A stretch of DNA of 64,000 nucleotides from assembly GCA_001897745.1 (NCBI GenBank), contig MKUH01000018.1, positions 89,613 through 153,612 on the forward strand, given 5' to 3'. Below the pieces are notes generated by a model. It did not search any database. It saw only the letters and a program-made list of their open reading frames with translations, and was not told where the DNA came from. The stretch comes from Candidatus Accumulibacter sp. 66-26 (GTDB lineage: Bacteria > Pseudomonadota > Gammaproteobacteria > Burkholderiales > Rhodocyclaceae). Below are positions 29,636 to 38,193 of this stretch, piece after piece (position 1 is the first letter of the stretch; each line of letters opens with the position of its first letter). The position numbers and the translations under genes are program-made.

Positions 29636-31699
29636 TCAGAAGGCCAGTCTGTAGCCCGCGCTGATGCCCCAGGTGGCGTCCTGTCCGGAACTGGCGGTGT
29701 TGACGCTGAAGGTGAATAGCGATTTGTCGCTCAGGCGATGGTCGATTTCCGCCATGAGTCGCCCCCAGGAACTGTTCATGCTTGCGCCGGCGTAGGCGAA
29801 GGAGAACAGTCCGAGCACCTGGCCCGATACTCCGGGACCGGAGCGATCCTGGCGGTTGACGGCTTCGAGGTTGAGGCGCAGATCGGTGGCGTAGGAGAGG
29901 GGCATTTTCGCCATGGCACCGACGCGGACTTCGTCGGCGCGCCAGGTCTGGGCATCGAAGCGGGCGGGAAAACCGCCTCCGGTTTCGGTATAGGCGTCGA
30001 GACGGCTCTCGATGCGGGTGTAGCTGGCGTAGGGCGAGACGCCGAAGGTACCGAGCCGGAGCAGTTCCTTCCAGTCCATCCGCGCCCGCAGGGCCAGCGC
30101 GTTGGCGTTCGGCGCACCGCTGGAGCTGTCCGTTCGCCCGGCGTTGAGATAGCCGCGCCGCACGCTGCCGTTCCAGTTACCGTAGAGAGCTGAGGCGCTG
30201 GCGACCCAGGCGCGGCTTTCCGGTGCGTAGTCGGCCTCCACGTAGAGATATTGGCCGTTGAATCGGCCTTGTCCCGCGTAGTCCAGATCCTGCTTTGCGC
30301 TGGAAGTGCCGACGCTGGCTCCGATGCGCCAACGGCCTTCGGCGAGGTCGCGGCAGGCGCCGACTTCGGCGATTTCCTGGGTGGAGCGGTTGGCGTCGTT
30401 GCGCGCAAGGTCAGCCGTGGCCCAGGCGCAGGTGCCCCGGGACAGCCCCGAATCCATGAGCGGGCGGTGATGGGCGCCGAACAGGGCGAGGGTCGCGAGA
30501 TCGACGCCGGTGAGCGGCATCGTGCCGGCTTTCTGCAGGGTCGGCACGTAGTCCGAAACGCTCATCAGGCCGTTGCCCGCCCCGCCGACGCGGGCGATCC
30601 AGGCTTCCTCGCGGCCGGCTGGGTTGTCGCCCGCGCCGACCACCACCGAGCCGTCGCTGCTGGCGCCGGTGGCCTTGGTGAGCGTCCAGCCGGCGGCCAG
30701 GGCCACGTTGGCCGCGGCCAGCCACTGCGCGACGCTTTTCATGCCACCGCTCTGTGTCCAGCGGAAGGCTTGCCGGTCACCGTTCGAATCCTCGGCCTCG
30801 CCGACCACCACCAGGCCGTTGCCGGAGACGGCGTTGGCACGGCTGTAGGTGCCGCCAGCGAGGACGCCGAGGTCGCTCATGACGCCGCCGTTCCAGCGGA
30901 AGGCGTGATCGTCGCCGCTGTCCGTCTGGCTGTAGCCGACGATGACGCTGCCGTCGGCGGAGACCGCGCGGGCGAGGCTGTTGGTGACCGCCGGATTGCT
31001 GCCCAGGGTGCCGAGGTCGTGCATGGTGTTGGTGGCGACGACGTAACGGAAGGCGTGGTCGACGTGGTCGCTGGTACTGCTGCTTCCGACAATGGTGCCG
31101 GCGTCGGCGGAGATGCCATAGGCCTCGCTGTTCCCCGTTCCGCCGAGAACGCCCAGGTCGCGCAGGGTGCTGCTCGTGCGGTCGTAGCTGAAAGCGCGCT
31201 TGCCGCCGCCGGCGATGTCGCTGCTGCCTACGACCACCATCCCGTCGCCGGAGACGCCGTAGGCGCGGTTGGCGTAGACGTTGCTGGTCAGGGCGTCGAT
31301 CAGATAGGCGCCGCCGCTGCGCCAGACCATTGCGCGCTCGACGCCGTCGGAGCGGGTGGCGCCCACCGTCGTCGCGCCGTCCGCGGAAACGGCATTTGCC
31401 TTGTTGCGGGTTGCGCCGCTCCAGCCCGGGAGTTCGCTCATGCTCCCGCCGCTCCAGCGGAAGGCGCGTAGATTGAACGAGTCGTCGATGGTCGATCCGA
31501 CCACCACCGAGCCGTCGGCGGAAATTCCGGTCGCCAGGCTCGCCATTGCGCCCCATGGGAGCCCCAGACCGCCGAAGCTTCCCGCCGCCAGGACGGATGG
31601 CGGGGCGAGGGCCAGCAGCAGTAGGGCCAGCGGCCTGAGGGCCGGATTGCCTCTGCCGTGCTCGGAGGGAAGATGGATGTGTTCGGATTGCGGTGGCAC
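29636..31699 (-). CDS. HAF-repeat autotransporter with C-terminal beta-barrel
   Basis: This 687-residue predicted surface protein has a signal peptide at about residues 20-39. About eight HAF-type repeats span residues 50-370; each carries a block like ISADGSVVVG followed by an aromatic turn such as AFRW and DLG.LGG. An autotransporter beta-barrel domain covers about residues 430-687 and ends in aromatic GYRLAF, as outer-membrane barrels do. HAF repeats probably form a beta-propeller-like passenger. A GTG start was chosen because AGGAG lies nine bases upstream. It starts 12 bases after the lytic transglycosylase gene and is likely the last gene of the pilus operon. The ligand or partner is unknown. 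Confidence 0.82.
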   Translation of the reverse strand: MPPQSEHIHLPSEHGRGNPALRPLALLLLALAPPSVLAAGSFGGLGLPWGAMASLATGISADGSVVVGSTIDDSFNLRAFRWSGGSMSELPGWSGATRNKANAVSADGATTVGATRSDGVERAMVWRSGGAYLIDALTSNVYANRAYGVSGDGMVVVGSSDIAGGGKRAFSYDRTSSTLRDLGVLGGTGNSEAYGISADAGTIVGSSSTSDHVDHAFRYVVATNTMHDLGTLGSNPAVTNSLARAVSADGSVIVGYSQTDSGDDHAFRWNGGVMSDLGVLAGGTYSRANAVSGNGLVVVGEAEDSNGDRQAFRWTQSGGMKSVAQWLAAANVALAAGWTLTKATGASSDGSVVVGAGDNPAGREEAWIARVGGAGNGLMSVSDYVPTLQKAGTMPLTGVDLATLALFGAHHRPLMDSGLSRGTCAWATADLARNDANRSTQEIAEVGACRDLAEGRWRIGASVGTSSAKQDLDYAGQGRFNGQYLYVEADYAPESRAWVASASALYGNWNGSVRRGYLNAGRTDSSSGAPNANALALRARMDWKELLRLGTFGVSPYASYTRIESRLDAYTETGGGFPARFDAQTWRADEVRVGAMAKMPLSYATDLRLNLEAVNRQDRSGPGVSGQVLGLFSFAYAGASMNSSWGRLMAEIDHRLSDKSLFTFSVNTASSGQDATWGISAGYRLAF

Positions 31700-31711
31700 G
31701 CTTGCTGGCTC

Positions 31712-32278
31712 CTATCTTTGTGCGGTGGTCGCGTATCGTGGGGAGGGGGATGTCTTGCTGTCGGGGGGGCCGGCGAGCATGCGGCGTCGCCAGGCCTGCC
31801 AGACCTTCTCGGCGTAGCCGGCGTTGCGCTCCGGCGTGCGCGAGTGGTAGTTGCCGACCGCGCGCCAGAAGCCGGCGCGGTCGATGCGGGCGATGTCGAT
31901 GCCGCCCAGTTCGCGGGCGAGCAGCCAGGCGCCGAAATGGACGTTGGCGCAGCCGTGGTGCAGCAGCAGTTGCAGGGAGCCGCCGCGCCGCTCGACTTCC
32001 GGCAGCCAGATCGAGTTGATCTGCATCGGCCCGATGTCGTAGCTGCCGTTGGTGTTGTGCGAAACCCGGCCCGTGCTTCCGCCTTCCACGTCCATCACCG
32101 CCCGGATCAGGGATGCGGGAATGCGGAAACGCCTGGCCGCGTCGCCGATGCAGCTTTCGTCGCCAGCCTCGGCGGCCAGGGCCGGGCGAGCGATCAGGGC
32201 GGGAAGGGCGAGGAGGGCGTACAGAGCGACGGGCAGCAGACCCCGCCGCCATCGTTGCCGGGCGGTCTTTCGTTGCAT
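31712..32278 (-). CDS. Lytic transglycosylase (SLT domain) of the pilus locus
   Basis: This 188-residue periplasmic protein has a signal peptide (residues about 1-36) and a VirB1/IpgF-like SLT domain. The catalytic Glu is in AVMDVEGG; NGSYDIGPMQIN and a later GNYHSRTPERNAGYAEKVW complete the domain. Such enzymes open the peptidoglycan for envelope-spanning machines. It sits 10 bases after the mshN-like gene and 12 bases before the autotransporter, so it probably serves the pilus or the autotransporter. Confidence 0.88.
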   Translation of the reverse strand: MQRKTARQRWRRGLLPVALYALLALPALIARPALAAEAGDESCIGDAARRFRIPASLIRAVMDVEGGSTGRVSHNTNGSYDIGPMQINSIWLPEVERRGGSLQLLLHHGCANVHFGAWLLARELGGIDIARIDRAGFWRAVGNYHSRTPERNAGYAEKVWQAWRRRMLAGPPDSKTSPSPRYATTAQR

Positions 32279-32288
32279 GACGGGGGCC

Positions 32289-33899
32289 TTAGCGGCTGGC
32301 GGTCAGCCGCTGCTCGACATAGGCGCGCTGCTTCGCAAAGCGGCTCTTGCCTTTCGCCAGTTCCAGGAAGCGGCGCCAGGCAGCGGCGGCCTCGGCGTGC
32401 CGGCCCAGGGCCTCTTGCGAATAGCCGATGTTGAAATGGGCGTCGGCCTGATCGGGCGCGAGGCGCAGGGCTTCGGCGAGGAGCGTCAGAGCGCGGGGAT
32501 GATCGCCGTGTTCCTGCGCCGCGATGCCGCGCAGCGTCCATGCCTCGGCCTGGCCCGGGGCGATTTCGGTGGCTTGCGCCAGATAGCGTTCCGCTTCCTC
32601 CGGGCTGCCCTTGCCGAGTTCGACCTTGCCCATCCACAGCCACGGTTCGCTGCGATTCCGGTCGCGAGCGAGCAGCGCCTGCGCCAGCTCTTCCGCCTCG
32701 CGGTAGAGGCCACGGTTGAGGGCCTGGACGACGCGTTCGGCCTGGCTGTCGAATACATAGTCGGGCGGCAGCGCCGGTGCGGCCGCAGTCTTTTTCGCCG
32801 CCGCTTCTTCGGCGCCGTTGCCTCGGAAGGCTTGGGCGGCCGGCGCGGCGGCCTTGCTTTCCCTCGCGCCTGGCGGCGCGCCGGGGAGTTCGCGCGCCGG
32901 TTGCGGGGTGGCTTCGCGAGGCGCGGCGGCGAGGGGCGCATGCGACGCCGGATGCGCAGCTGAAAGCTTCGAAGGAGGCGCCGACGGTGCCGTGGAAGGT
33001 GCCGGGAGGTCCGGCGGAGCGATCGGAGCGACGCTCGCCGCGGTGGTGACGGCGCCGCCCTTGACGCCGCTCAGCGCGATGGCGCGGGCGAGGTCGTCGT
33101 GGCGCCGTTCGGGGTCCGCGAGAAGCAGCAGGCGCCAGGCCTTGGCGCCGGCGAAGCTGCCCGGAGCGAGGAAGGCGCCGTCGAATTCGGCGAGCTTTTT
33201 CAGCGCGGCGAGCGCCGTGTTCAGATCGTGGAAAGCGGCGACGGCGACGACGCGCTGTTGCGGCGCGAGGGTCGCGAAGCCCGCGCTCCAGGCGCCGAGG
33301 GCGCCGTTCGTATCGCCAGCTGCGAGCCGGCGGCGGCCTTCGCCCAGCCAGGGCGGAACGGCGAGCGTTTGGGCGGTACGCAGGGCGTCGGCGCCCTGGC
33401 TCGGAGCCGGTGCGGCGTCGGCAAGCGGGGCGGTGGCGTGCGCGGGGTGCGGCGTGGACGGAGGGACGGGGGGTGCCGCCGCCGGTTCCGCCGGGAGTTC
33501 GCGTGCCGCCGCGGGGAGCGGGGCCGCGCTGGCTGCAGAGGGCGCGGAGGGCGCGGAGGGCGTGCTCGGCGGGGCCTGCGTTGCGACGGCGGACGGCGAG
33601 GCGTGCGGCGCGAGCTGCTCCAGGCCGTACCACGCCGCAGCCGACAGGGCCGCCCCCCCCAACGCCGTGAATGCCAGCAGGCGGGGCAAGGTGCGCGACG
33701 GTCGCCGGGGCGCTGCGGGCAGCGCGCCCGTCAATGCCGGAAAAGGCTCCGGCGGCGCGGGGCGCGCTGGCGGCGGAGCATTGTCGGCCGTTTCCGGGAT
33801 GGTTGGCGCGGGGGCGACGGTCCATGCCGCCGGCGGGATGTCGGCGGATTTGGCTTGATCCTGGCCGAGACGGCTGAGGGTTTCTTCGATGATGCTCAT
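32289..33899 (-). CDS. mshN: MshN-like TPR protein
   Basis: This 536-residue protein has a short cytoplasmic N-terminus (MSIIEETLSRLGQ), one transmembrane helix at about residues 73-92, a long proline/alanine-rich linker and C-terminal TPR units at about 420-530 (WTLRGIAAQEHGDHPRALTLL). This layout and the position after mshM match MshN of MSHA-type pilus systems. The ATG at 33899 begins the conserved N-terminus; the longer open frame to 34037 overlaps mshM. The linker is very low in complexity (Ala/Pro). Confidence 0.8.
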   Translation of the reverse strand: MSIIEETLSRLGQDQAKSADIPPAAWTVAPAPTIPETADNAPPPARPAPPEPFPALTGALPAAPRRPSRTLPRLLAFTALGGAALSAAAWYGLEQLAPHASPSAVATQAPPSTPSAPSAPSAASAAPLPAAARELPAEPAAAPPVPPSTPHPAHATAPLADAAPAPSQGADALRTAQTLAVPPWLGEGRRRLAAGDTNGALGAWSAGFATLAPQQRVVAVAAFHDLNTALAALKKLAEFDGAFLAPGSFAGAKAWRLLLLADPERRHDDLARAIALSGVKGGAVTTAASVAPIAPPDLPAPSTAPSAPPSKLSAAHPASHAPLAAAPREATPQPARELPGAPPGARESKAAAPAAQAFRGNGAEEAAAKKTAAAPALPPDYVFDSQAERVVQALNRGLYREAEELAQALLARDRNRSEPWLWMGKVELGKGSPEEAERYLAQATEIAPGQAEAWTLRGIAAQEHGDHPRALTLLAEALRLAPDQADAHFNIGYSQEALGRHAEAAAAWRRFLELAKGKSRFAKQRAYVEQRLTASR

Positions 33900-33925
33900 G
33901 ACGGATTCCTGATGAGACGCGGATG

Positions 33926-34777
33926 TCAGTGGGGCATGGGCGCGAGGCCCAGCACTTCGTGGGCCGCTTCGCGCAGCATGGCCAGGCGGACTTCGTGGTG
34001 GCCCCTGGCGAAGGCCAGCAGTACGGCCCGGTCGCATATCTGGTTGATGCGGCGGGGGACGCCCTTGCTGTAATGGCGGGCGGCCAGCAGGGCGGCGTGG
34101 GAAAAGCGGAAATTCCCCGTGACGCGGGCGTTGTTGGTGCGGTGCTGGACGTACTCCGCGGTTTCCATCCAGCCGAAGGGGCGCAGGCGATGCCAGATGC
34201 TGATGCGTTGCCGCAGCGCGCGCATCGACGGCAGGGCGAGGGTGTCCTCCAGCTCGTTCTGGCCAAAGAGCATCAGCGAGATCAGCTTGTTTTCCTCGGT
34301 TTCGAGGTTGGAAATCAGGCGCAGCCCCTCCAGCAATTCCGGCGAGAGGGCGTGCGCTTCGTCGACGATCAGCGCGACCCGCGTCCGCTGCTGCGCGAAG
34401 TCGATCAGCGTCCGGTAGAGGAGATCGTGCAGGGCGCCCTCGGGCGTGTCGGCCGGGGCGCTGTGGCCGGTCAGGTCGCGGTAGAGCGCGGCCAGCAGGT
34501 CGGCATAGCCCTGCTGCGGGTTGAAGACATAGGCCGTGCGCACGTTCTGCGTGGACATCTGGCGCATGAAGCAGCGGCAGAGCAGCGTCTTGCCCAGGCC
34601 GACCTCGCCGGTGAGCAGCGTCACGCCGCCGCTCATCACGCCGTAGCGCAGATGCCCGAGGGCCGCCAGATACTGGCCGTGGGGGAAAAAGAAGCTGGTG
34701 TCCGGCGTGATGCGAAACGGCGCGCAGCGGAATCCCAGCGCCTGGTAGACGCGATCCAGGTCGAGCGAGTCATTCAT
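33926..34777 (-). CDS. mshM: MshM/ExeA-like AAA ATPase
   Basis: This 283-residue cytoplasmic ATPase is of the ExeA/GspA family, found as MshM in MSHA pilus loci. It has Walker A GEVGLGKTLLCR near residue 57, Walker B VALIVDEAHAL near 137, and GVPRRINQICDRA near the C-terminus (sensor 2 region). ExeA remodels peptidoglycan or helps place the secretin, and a similar role for MshL is likely. It lies 28 bases after mshL. Confidence 0.9.
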   Translation of the reverse strand: MNDSLDLDRVYQALGFRCAPFRITPDTSFFFPHGQYLAALGHLRYGVMSGGVTLLTGEVGLGKTLLCRCFMRQMSTQNVRTAYVFNPQQGYADLLAALYRDLTGHSAPADTPEGALHDLLYRTLIDFAQQRTRVALIVDEAHALSPELLEGLRLISNLETEENKLISLMLFGQNELEDTLALPSMRALRQRISIWHRLRPFGWMETAEYVQHRTNNARVTGNFRFSHAALLAARHYSKGVPRRINQICDRAVLLAFARGHHEVRLAMLREAAHEVLGLAPMPH

Positions 34778-34805
34778 ACGAATTTCCCCAGGCCGGTCGT
34801 GTGCT

Positions 34806-36383
34806 TCAGCGGACGATATAAGGCGTCAGGATGATGACCAGCTCGCGCCGTCCCTTCGCCCGGTAGGTCGTGCCGAACAGGGCGCCGATGACCGGCGTCG
34901 AGCCGAGGCCGGGAACGCTCCGGTTGGTATCCTCATCGGACTCCTGGATCATGCCGCCGATGACGACCGTCTCCCCGTCGCCGACGCGGACCATGGTCGA
35001 GGTCTGCTTCACGTCCATCCGGGGCGCGTTGGAATTTCCGTCGGGCGAGGTGTCGACGCCGGAGATGCGGGTGACCACCGGCGACACGTCGAGAGCGATG
35101 CGGTTGTCGGAGGAAATCTGCGGCGTCACGCTGAGCACGACGCCCTCGGTGACGGTGGTCGGCGTGTTGGTGGTGTTGGTGATGGCCGCTCCGTTGGTCG
35201 TCGTCACCGTCGTCTGCGTGGTGAAGAAGGTCCGCTCGGTGCCGGCCTTGACGATGGCCGGCTGGTTGTTCAGGGTGCGGATGCGCGGCTGCGAGACGAC
35301 GCGCACATTGCCCTGCTTTTGCAGCGCGGTGACCACTGCCGACACGCTGTTGACCAGATGGGTCTTCGGGAAATCCTTGTTGTAGTTCGCCCGGATGCTG
35401 GACGTCACGCCCGTTCCCGCGGCCGTGGTCGTGAAGGCGGTGGAGGTGCCCAGCACCAGCGCGCCCATGTCGATCTTGCTCCAGTCCACGCCGAGGGCCG
35501 CATCGCCCGTCAGGTCCACTTCGATGATCTTGACGTCGATGTAGACCTGGCGCAGCACGGCCTGCCGCAAGGACTCCAGGTAGTTCTCGATGGCCCGCAT
35601 GCGCGTCGCTGAGGTGGTCGCCATCACCGTTCCGGCGAGGCGGTTGATGACCAGGCGGCCGACCTTCTCGCGCACGGCCTGGGTGGCCGTCGTGGTGGTG
35701 TTGGTGACGCGGTCCGTCTTGGTCGTGGTTTCCTGGGGCTGTTGCTCGTCGGCGCTGTAATCGTCGCGGCCCTTGGTGAGGATTTCGTCGAGCTGCTTTT
35801 CCAGTTCGTCCCAGAAATTGATGTTATCGGTGCGCGACACGCCGACCCGCGTCGCGTCGGAACTCGTTCCGCCGCTGGACGAGGTGCTGGTGGTGCTGGA
35901 TGCGATGCCCGAACGCACCAGACGCAGGTAGTCGATGGTGAAGGTCTTGGTCCGCTGGCGGGTGACGCGCAGCAGGCCTTCGTGCCATTCCCACGACATG
36001 CCGTTGGCTTCGAGCATGACTTCCAGGGCCTTGTCGAGGGAGAGGTTGCGGAAGTCGGCGCTCAGGGTGGCCTTGACGTCGTTGTCCACCGCCACGTTCA
36101 GGCCGTAGGTCTGGGCGAACTGGGCCATCGCCTGGTCCACCGGCAGATTGCGGGCGCGGAAGGTGAAGAACTTGCGGGTGGTGACGGGCGTTTCTTCCGC
36201 CGCCTGCGGCAGACGGTCGCGCAGATCGAGGCGCGCCTTGGCCTCCCGGTCTTCGGGGGGCGGCATCTTGCCCTGGGTCAGGCTTTCCTGGGAGAGCGCG
36301 GGGGGGACGTTGGGCAACTGCGGCGATACGGCGCAGCCGGCCAGGCTGAGGGCGATAAGGTTCAGCGCGAAAAAGCGGTTCAT
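34806..36383 (-). CDS. mshL: MshL-like secretin lipoprotein
   Basis: MshL forms the outer-membrane ring through which the pilus leaves the cell. The 525-residue product starts with a lipoprotein signal peptide (lipobox LAGC), then a STN-like domain at about 75-155, a long Ser/Thr/Gln linker at about 165-235, and the secretin domain at about 250-525 with VPGLGSTPVIGALFG and RRELVIILTPYIVR. The ATG at 36383 has GAGG ten bases upstream. A TTG at 36404 in frame is less likely. Confidence 0.93.
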   Translation of the reverse strand: MNRFFALNLIALSLAGCAVSPQLPNVPPALSQESLTQGKMPPPEDREAKARLDLRDRLPQAAEETPVTTRKFFTFRARNLPVDQAMAQFAQTYGLNVAVDNDVKATLSADFRNLSLDKALEVMLEANGMSWEWHEGLLRVTRQRTKTFTIDYLRLVRSGIASSTTSTSSSGGTSSDATRVGVSRTDNINFWDELEKQLDEILTKGRDDYSADEQQPQETTTKTDRVTNTTTTATQAVREKVGRLVINRLAGTVMATTSATRMRAIENYLESLRQAVLRQVYIDVKIIEVDLTGDAALGVDWSKIDMGALVLGTSTAFTTTAAGTGVTSSIRANYNKDFPKTHLVNSVSAVVTALQKQGNVRVVSQPRIRTLNNQPAIVKAGTERTFFTTQTTVTTTNGAAITNTTNTPTTVTEGVVLSVTPQISSDNRIALDVSPVVTRISGVDTSPDGNSNAPRMDVKQTSTMVRVGDGETVVIGGMIQESDEDTNRSVPGLGSTPVIGALFGTTYRAKGRRELVIILTPYIVR

Positions 36384-36400
36384 GACGTTTCTGCCTCGGT

Positions 36401-37003
36401 TCAATGGCTAAAGTTTTCCAGCAGGTGGCGGAACTGGCGTTCCAGTTCCTCGACGGGGAGGGCGGGTTGTGCCGGAGCGCCGTGCGCGGGACGGAGCGGA
36501 CGCATGGCGAAGCTGAGCTTGTTCTGCTCGGCCTTGGTGACCCGGAACAGGGCGGTATCGGCGAGGTTGTCCAGCAGCACCGTTTCGTTGCCCTTGGGGC
36601 CTTTCAAGGTGACCCGGTCCCTGCCGATCTTGCGGATGCGGAATTCGTCGAGCCGGTTGCCTTCGAACAGCACGCGGCCGTTGATCACCGCCGAGCTTTT
36701 TTCCTCGGACAGCAGCACCGATGCCAGGCGGTAGCGGTCGGCCGCCGAACGCTGCACGGGCGACGACGGCGGCGGGGCGATGCCGTCGATCATGAAGGCC
36801 GGCATCAGCGCATTCAGGCGCAGCGTTTCCCGCGCCCCGGTGTCGCCCTGGGCATTCAGGTCGCGGGCGCCGGGCGGGAGCGTCAGCTGCTGGATGTTGA
36901 TCGGCTCGCTGGGCGGCACGATCATGCCGGTCAGCCAGGGCGACAGGGTGAGCGCGCCGCCGACGACGGCGGGAATGGCAAGGAAGGAGATGAAGGATTT
37001 CAT
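36401..37003 (-). CDS. MshK-like pilus assembly protein
   Basis: This 200-residue protein has an N-terminal hydrophobic anchor (about residues 3-27) and a small beta-rich periplasmic part at about 85-170 (VINGRVLFEGNRL...VLLDNLADTALF). That part resembles MshK or the GspB/PilP-type proteins that link inner-membrane parts to the secretin. The position directly before mshL (17 bases) fits. Sequence similarity is weak, so the name rests on place and layout. Confidence 0.65.
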   Translation of the reverse strand: MKSFISFLAIPAVVGGALTLSPWLTGMIVPPSEPINIQQLTLPPGARDLNAQGDTGARETLRLNALMPAFMIDGIAPPPSSPVQRSAADRYRLASVLLSEEKSSAVINGRVLFEGNRLDEFRIRKIGRDRVTLKGPKGNETVLLDNLADTALFRVTKAEQNKLSFAMRPLRPAHGAPAQPALPVEELERQFRHLLENFSH

Positions 37004-37028
37004 GGCGTGTTTTCCTGGAGGCGCGGCT

Positions 37029-37460
37029 TTACCGGGTGAATACCTTCTCGCCGGTCAGATTGAGCGAGAGCGTGGCCTGCGACGGCGCCGTGGCGCCGCC
37101 GTCGTTCTCCGTCCACTGGAGCGAGAAGTTCCGCAGCAGCAGGAAGCCGTCGGTCTCGTAGGCGTGGGTCAGCAGATCGTTGAGGCGGGGCAGTTCGGCC
37201 GGCGAGAAGCTGGAACTGAGCGAGACTTTTTCATGGCGGGCGATGGCGCCGCCGCTCTGTCCGAGCTGGCCGCGGGCCGCCTCGTAGCGGCCGATGTCGC
37301 GGGTGAGCTGCGTCAGTTGCTGGGCAGCGCCGGCAAGCTCGCGCTTCTGCTCTTCCAAGGCCCGGCTGCGGGCCGTTTCGACCTGATGCAACAGGGTCGC
37401 CAGGGCGAGAAAGGCGCTGCTGATCGCCAGGAGCAGGAAGGTCTTTTTGGTGAGTGGCAT
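37029..37460 (-). CDS. MshJ/PilO-like pilus assembly protein
   Basis: This 143-residue bitopic protein has a membrane helix at residues 7-24, a coiled coil at about 28-62 and a small alpha/beta domain at about 80-140, the PilO layout. It sits between the second prepilin gene and the mshK-like gene. The assignment as MshJ is by layout and position. Confidence 0.65.
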   Translation of the reverse strand: MPLTKKTFLLLAISSAFLALATLLHQVETARSRALEEQKRELAGAAQQLTQLTRDIGRYEAARGQLGQSGGAIARHEKVSLSSSFSPAELPRLNDLLTHAYETDGFLLLRNFSLQWTENDGGATAPSQATLSLNLTGEKVFTR

Positions 37461-37473
37461 GAACGGTTCCTCG

Positions 37474-38193
37474 TTACGGGCAGAGCTTGTTGACGGCGAA
37501 GCGCAGTTGCTGAAAGGTCACCGCTTCGAGCAGGTCGTCGTAGCGCCACGTCTCGCTGTGGCGCCGGGCGGCGTTTTCGAAGACCCGGTCGCCGCCGATG
37601 TTGCGGTTGCCCGGTGCGCTGAGCGTGCTCACGGCCACTTCGCCGCCTTGTCCGTCGCGGGTGAGCCCCGTGCCGCGCAGGACGAAAGCGACTTTGTCCG
37701 TGCTCGCGCAGTAGGTGGTCCAGGTGCCGGGCGCATCGTAGTTCGGCGTCCCGTGGCAGGTCGCCGGCAGGCCGCCCGGCGCGGCGATCGCGGCGTCGAG
37801 CACGGCGCAGACGGTGCTCGGGTCCGAGGTGGTGAGGTCGGTGCCGGCCGCGTTGCGCACGTCGTAGCGGATTGCGTTGTTGCGGCTGTCGGTGAGGCGG
37901 ATGCCCAGTTCGCCCAGCGAACGGGGCGTGTCGCAATTGCCGGTGGAAACGGCGCCGCCGGCGTTCAGGCAGGCCGGCAGCCGGCCCGTCGCGAGCAACT
38001 GTCCGATCACCGCTTCCTTCAGATTGGCGAGGATTTTGCGGTCGTCGTCGGCCATCGCCTTGTGGTGCAGGCTGGCGACGCTGGGGACCAGCATCGAGAC
38101 GGCGATGCCGACGACGAGCAGGACCAGGGACAGCTCCAGCATGGTGAAGCCTCCGGCACGGCCGGGAAGGCGGGGGGTTCGGCGGTTCATCAT
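37474..38193 (-). CDS. Type IV prepilin-like protein (second pilin of the locus)
   Basis: This 239-residue prepilin has a class III-like leader: GRAGG before the cleavage site, then FTMLELSLVLLVVGIAVSML, with Glu5 present. The globular part carries several cysteines and Ser/Thr-rich segments, and the protein ends KLCP. The start codon overlaps the mshG stop (ATGATGA). In MSHA loci such proteins are minor pilins that prime the fibre. It needs a prepilin peptidase, which the locus lacks. Confidence 0.88.
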   Translation of the reverse strand: MMNRRTPRLPGRAGGFTMLELSLVLLVVGIAVSMLVPSVASLHHKAMADDDRKILANLKEAVIGQLLATGRLPACLNAGGAVSTGNCDTPRSLGELGIRLTDSRNNAIRYDVRNAAGTDLTTSDPSTVCAVLDAAIAAPGGLPATCHGTPNYDAPGTWTTYCASTDKVAFVLRGTGLTRDGQGGEVAVSTLSAPGNRNIGGDRVFENAARRHSETWRYDDLLEAVTFQQLRFAVNKLCP

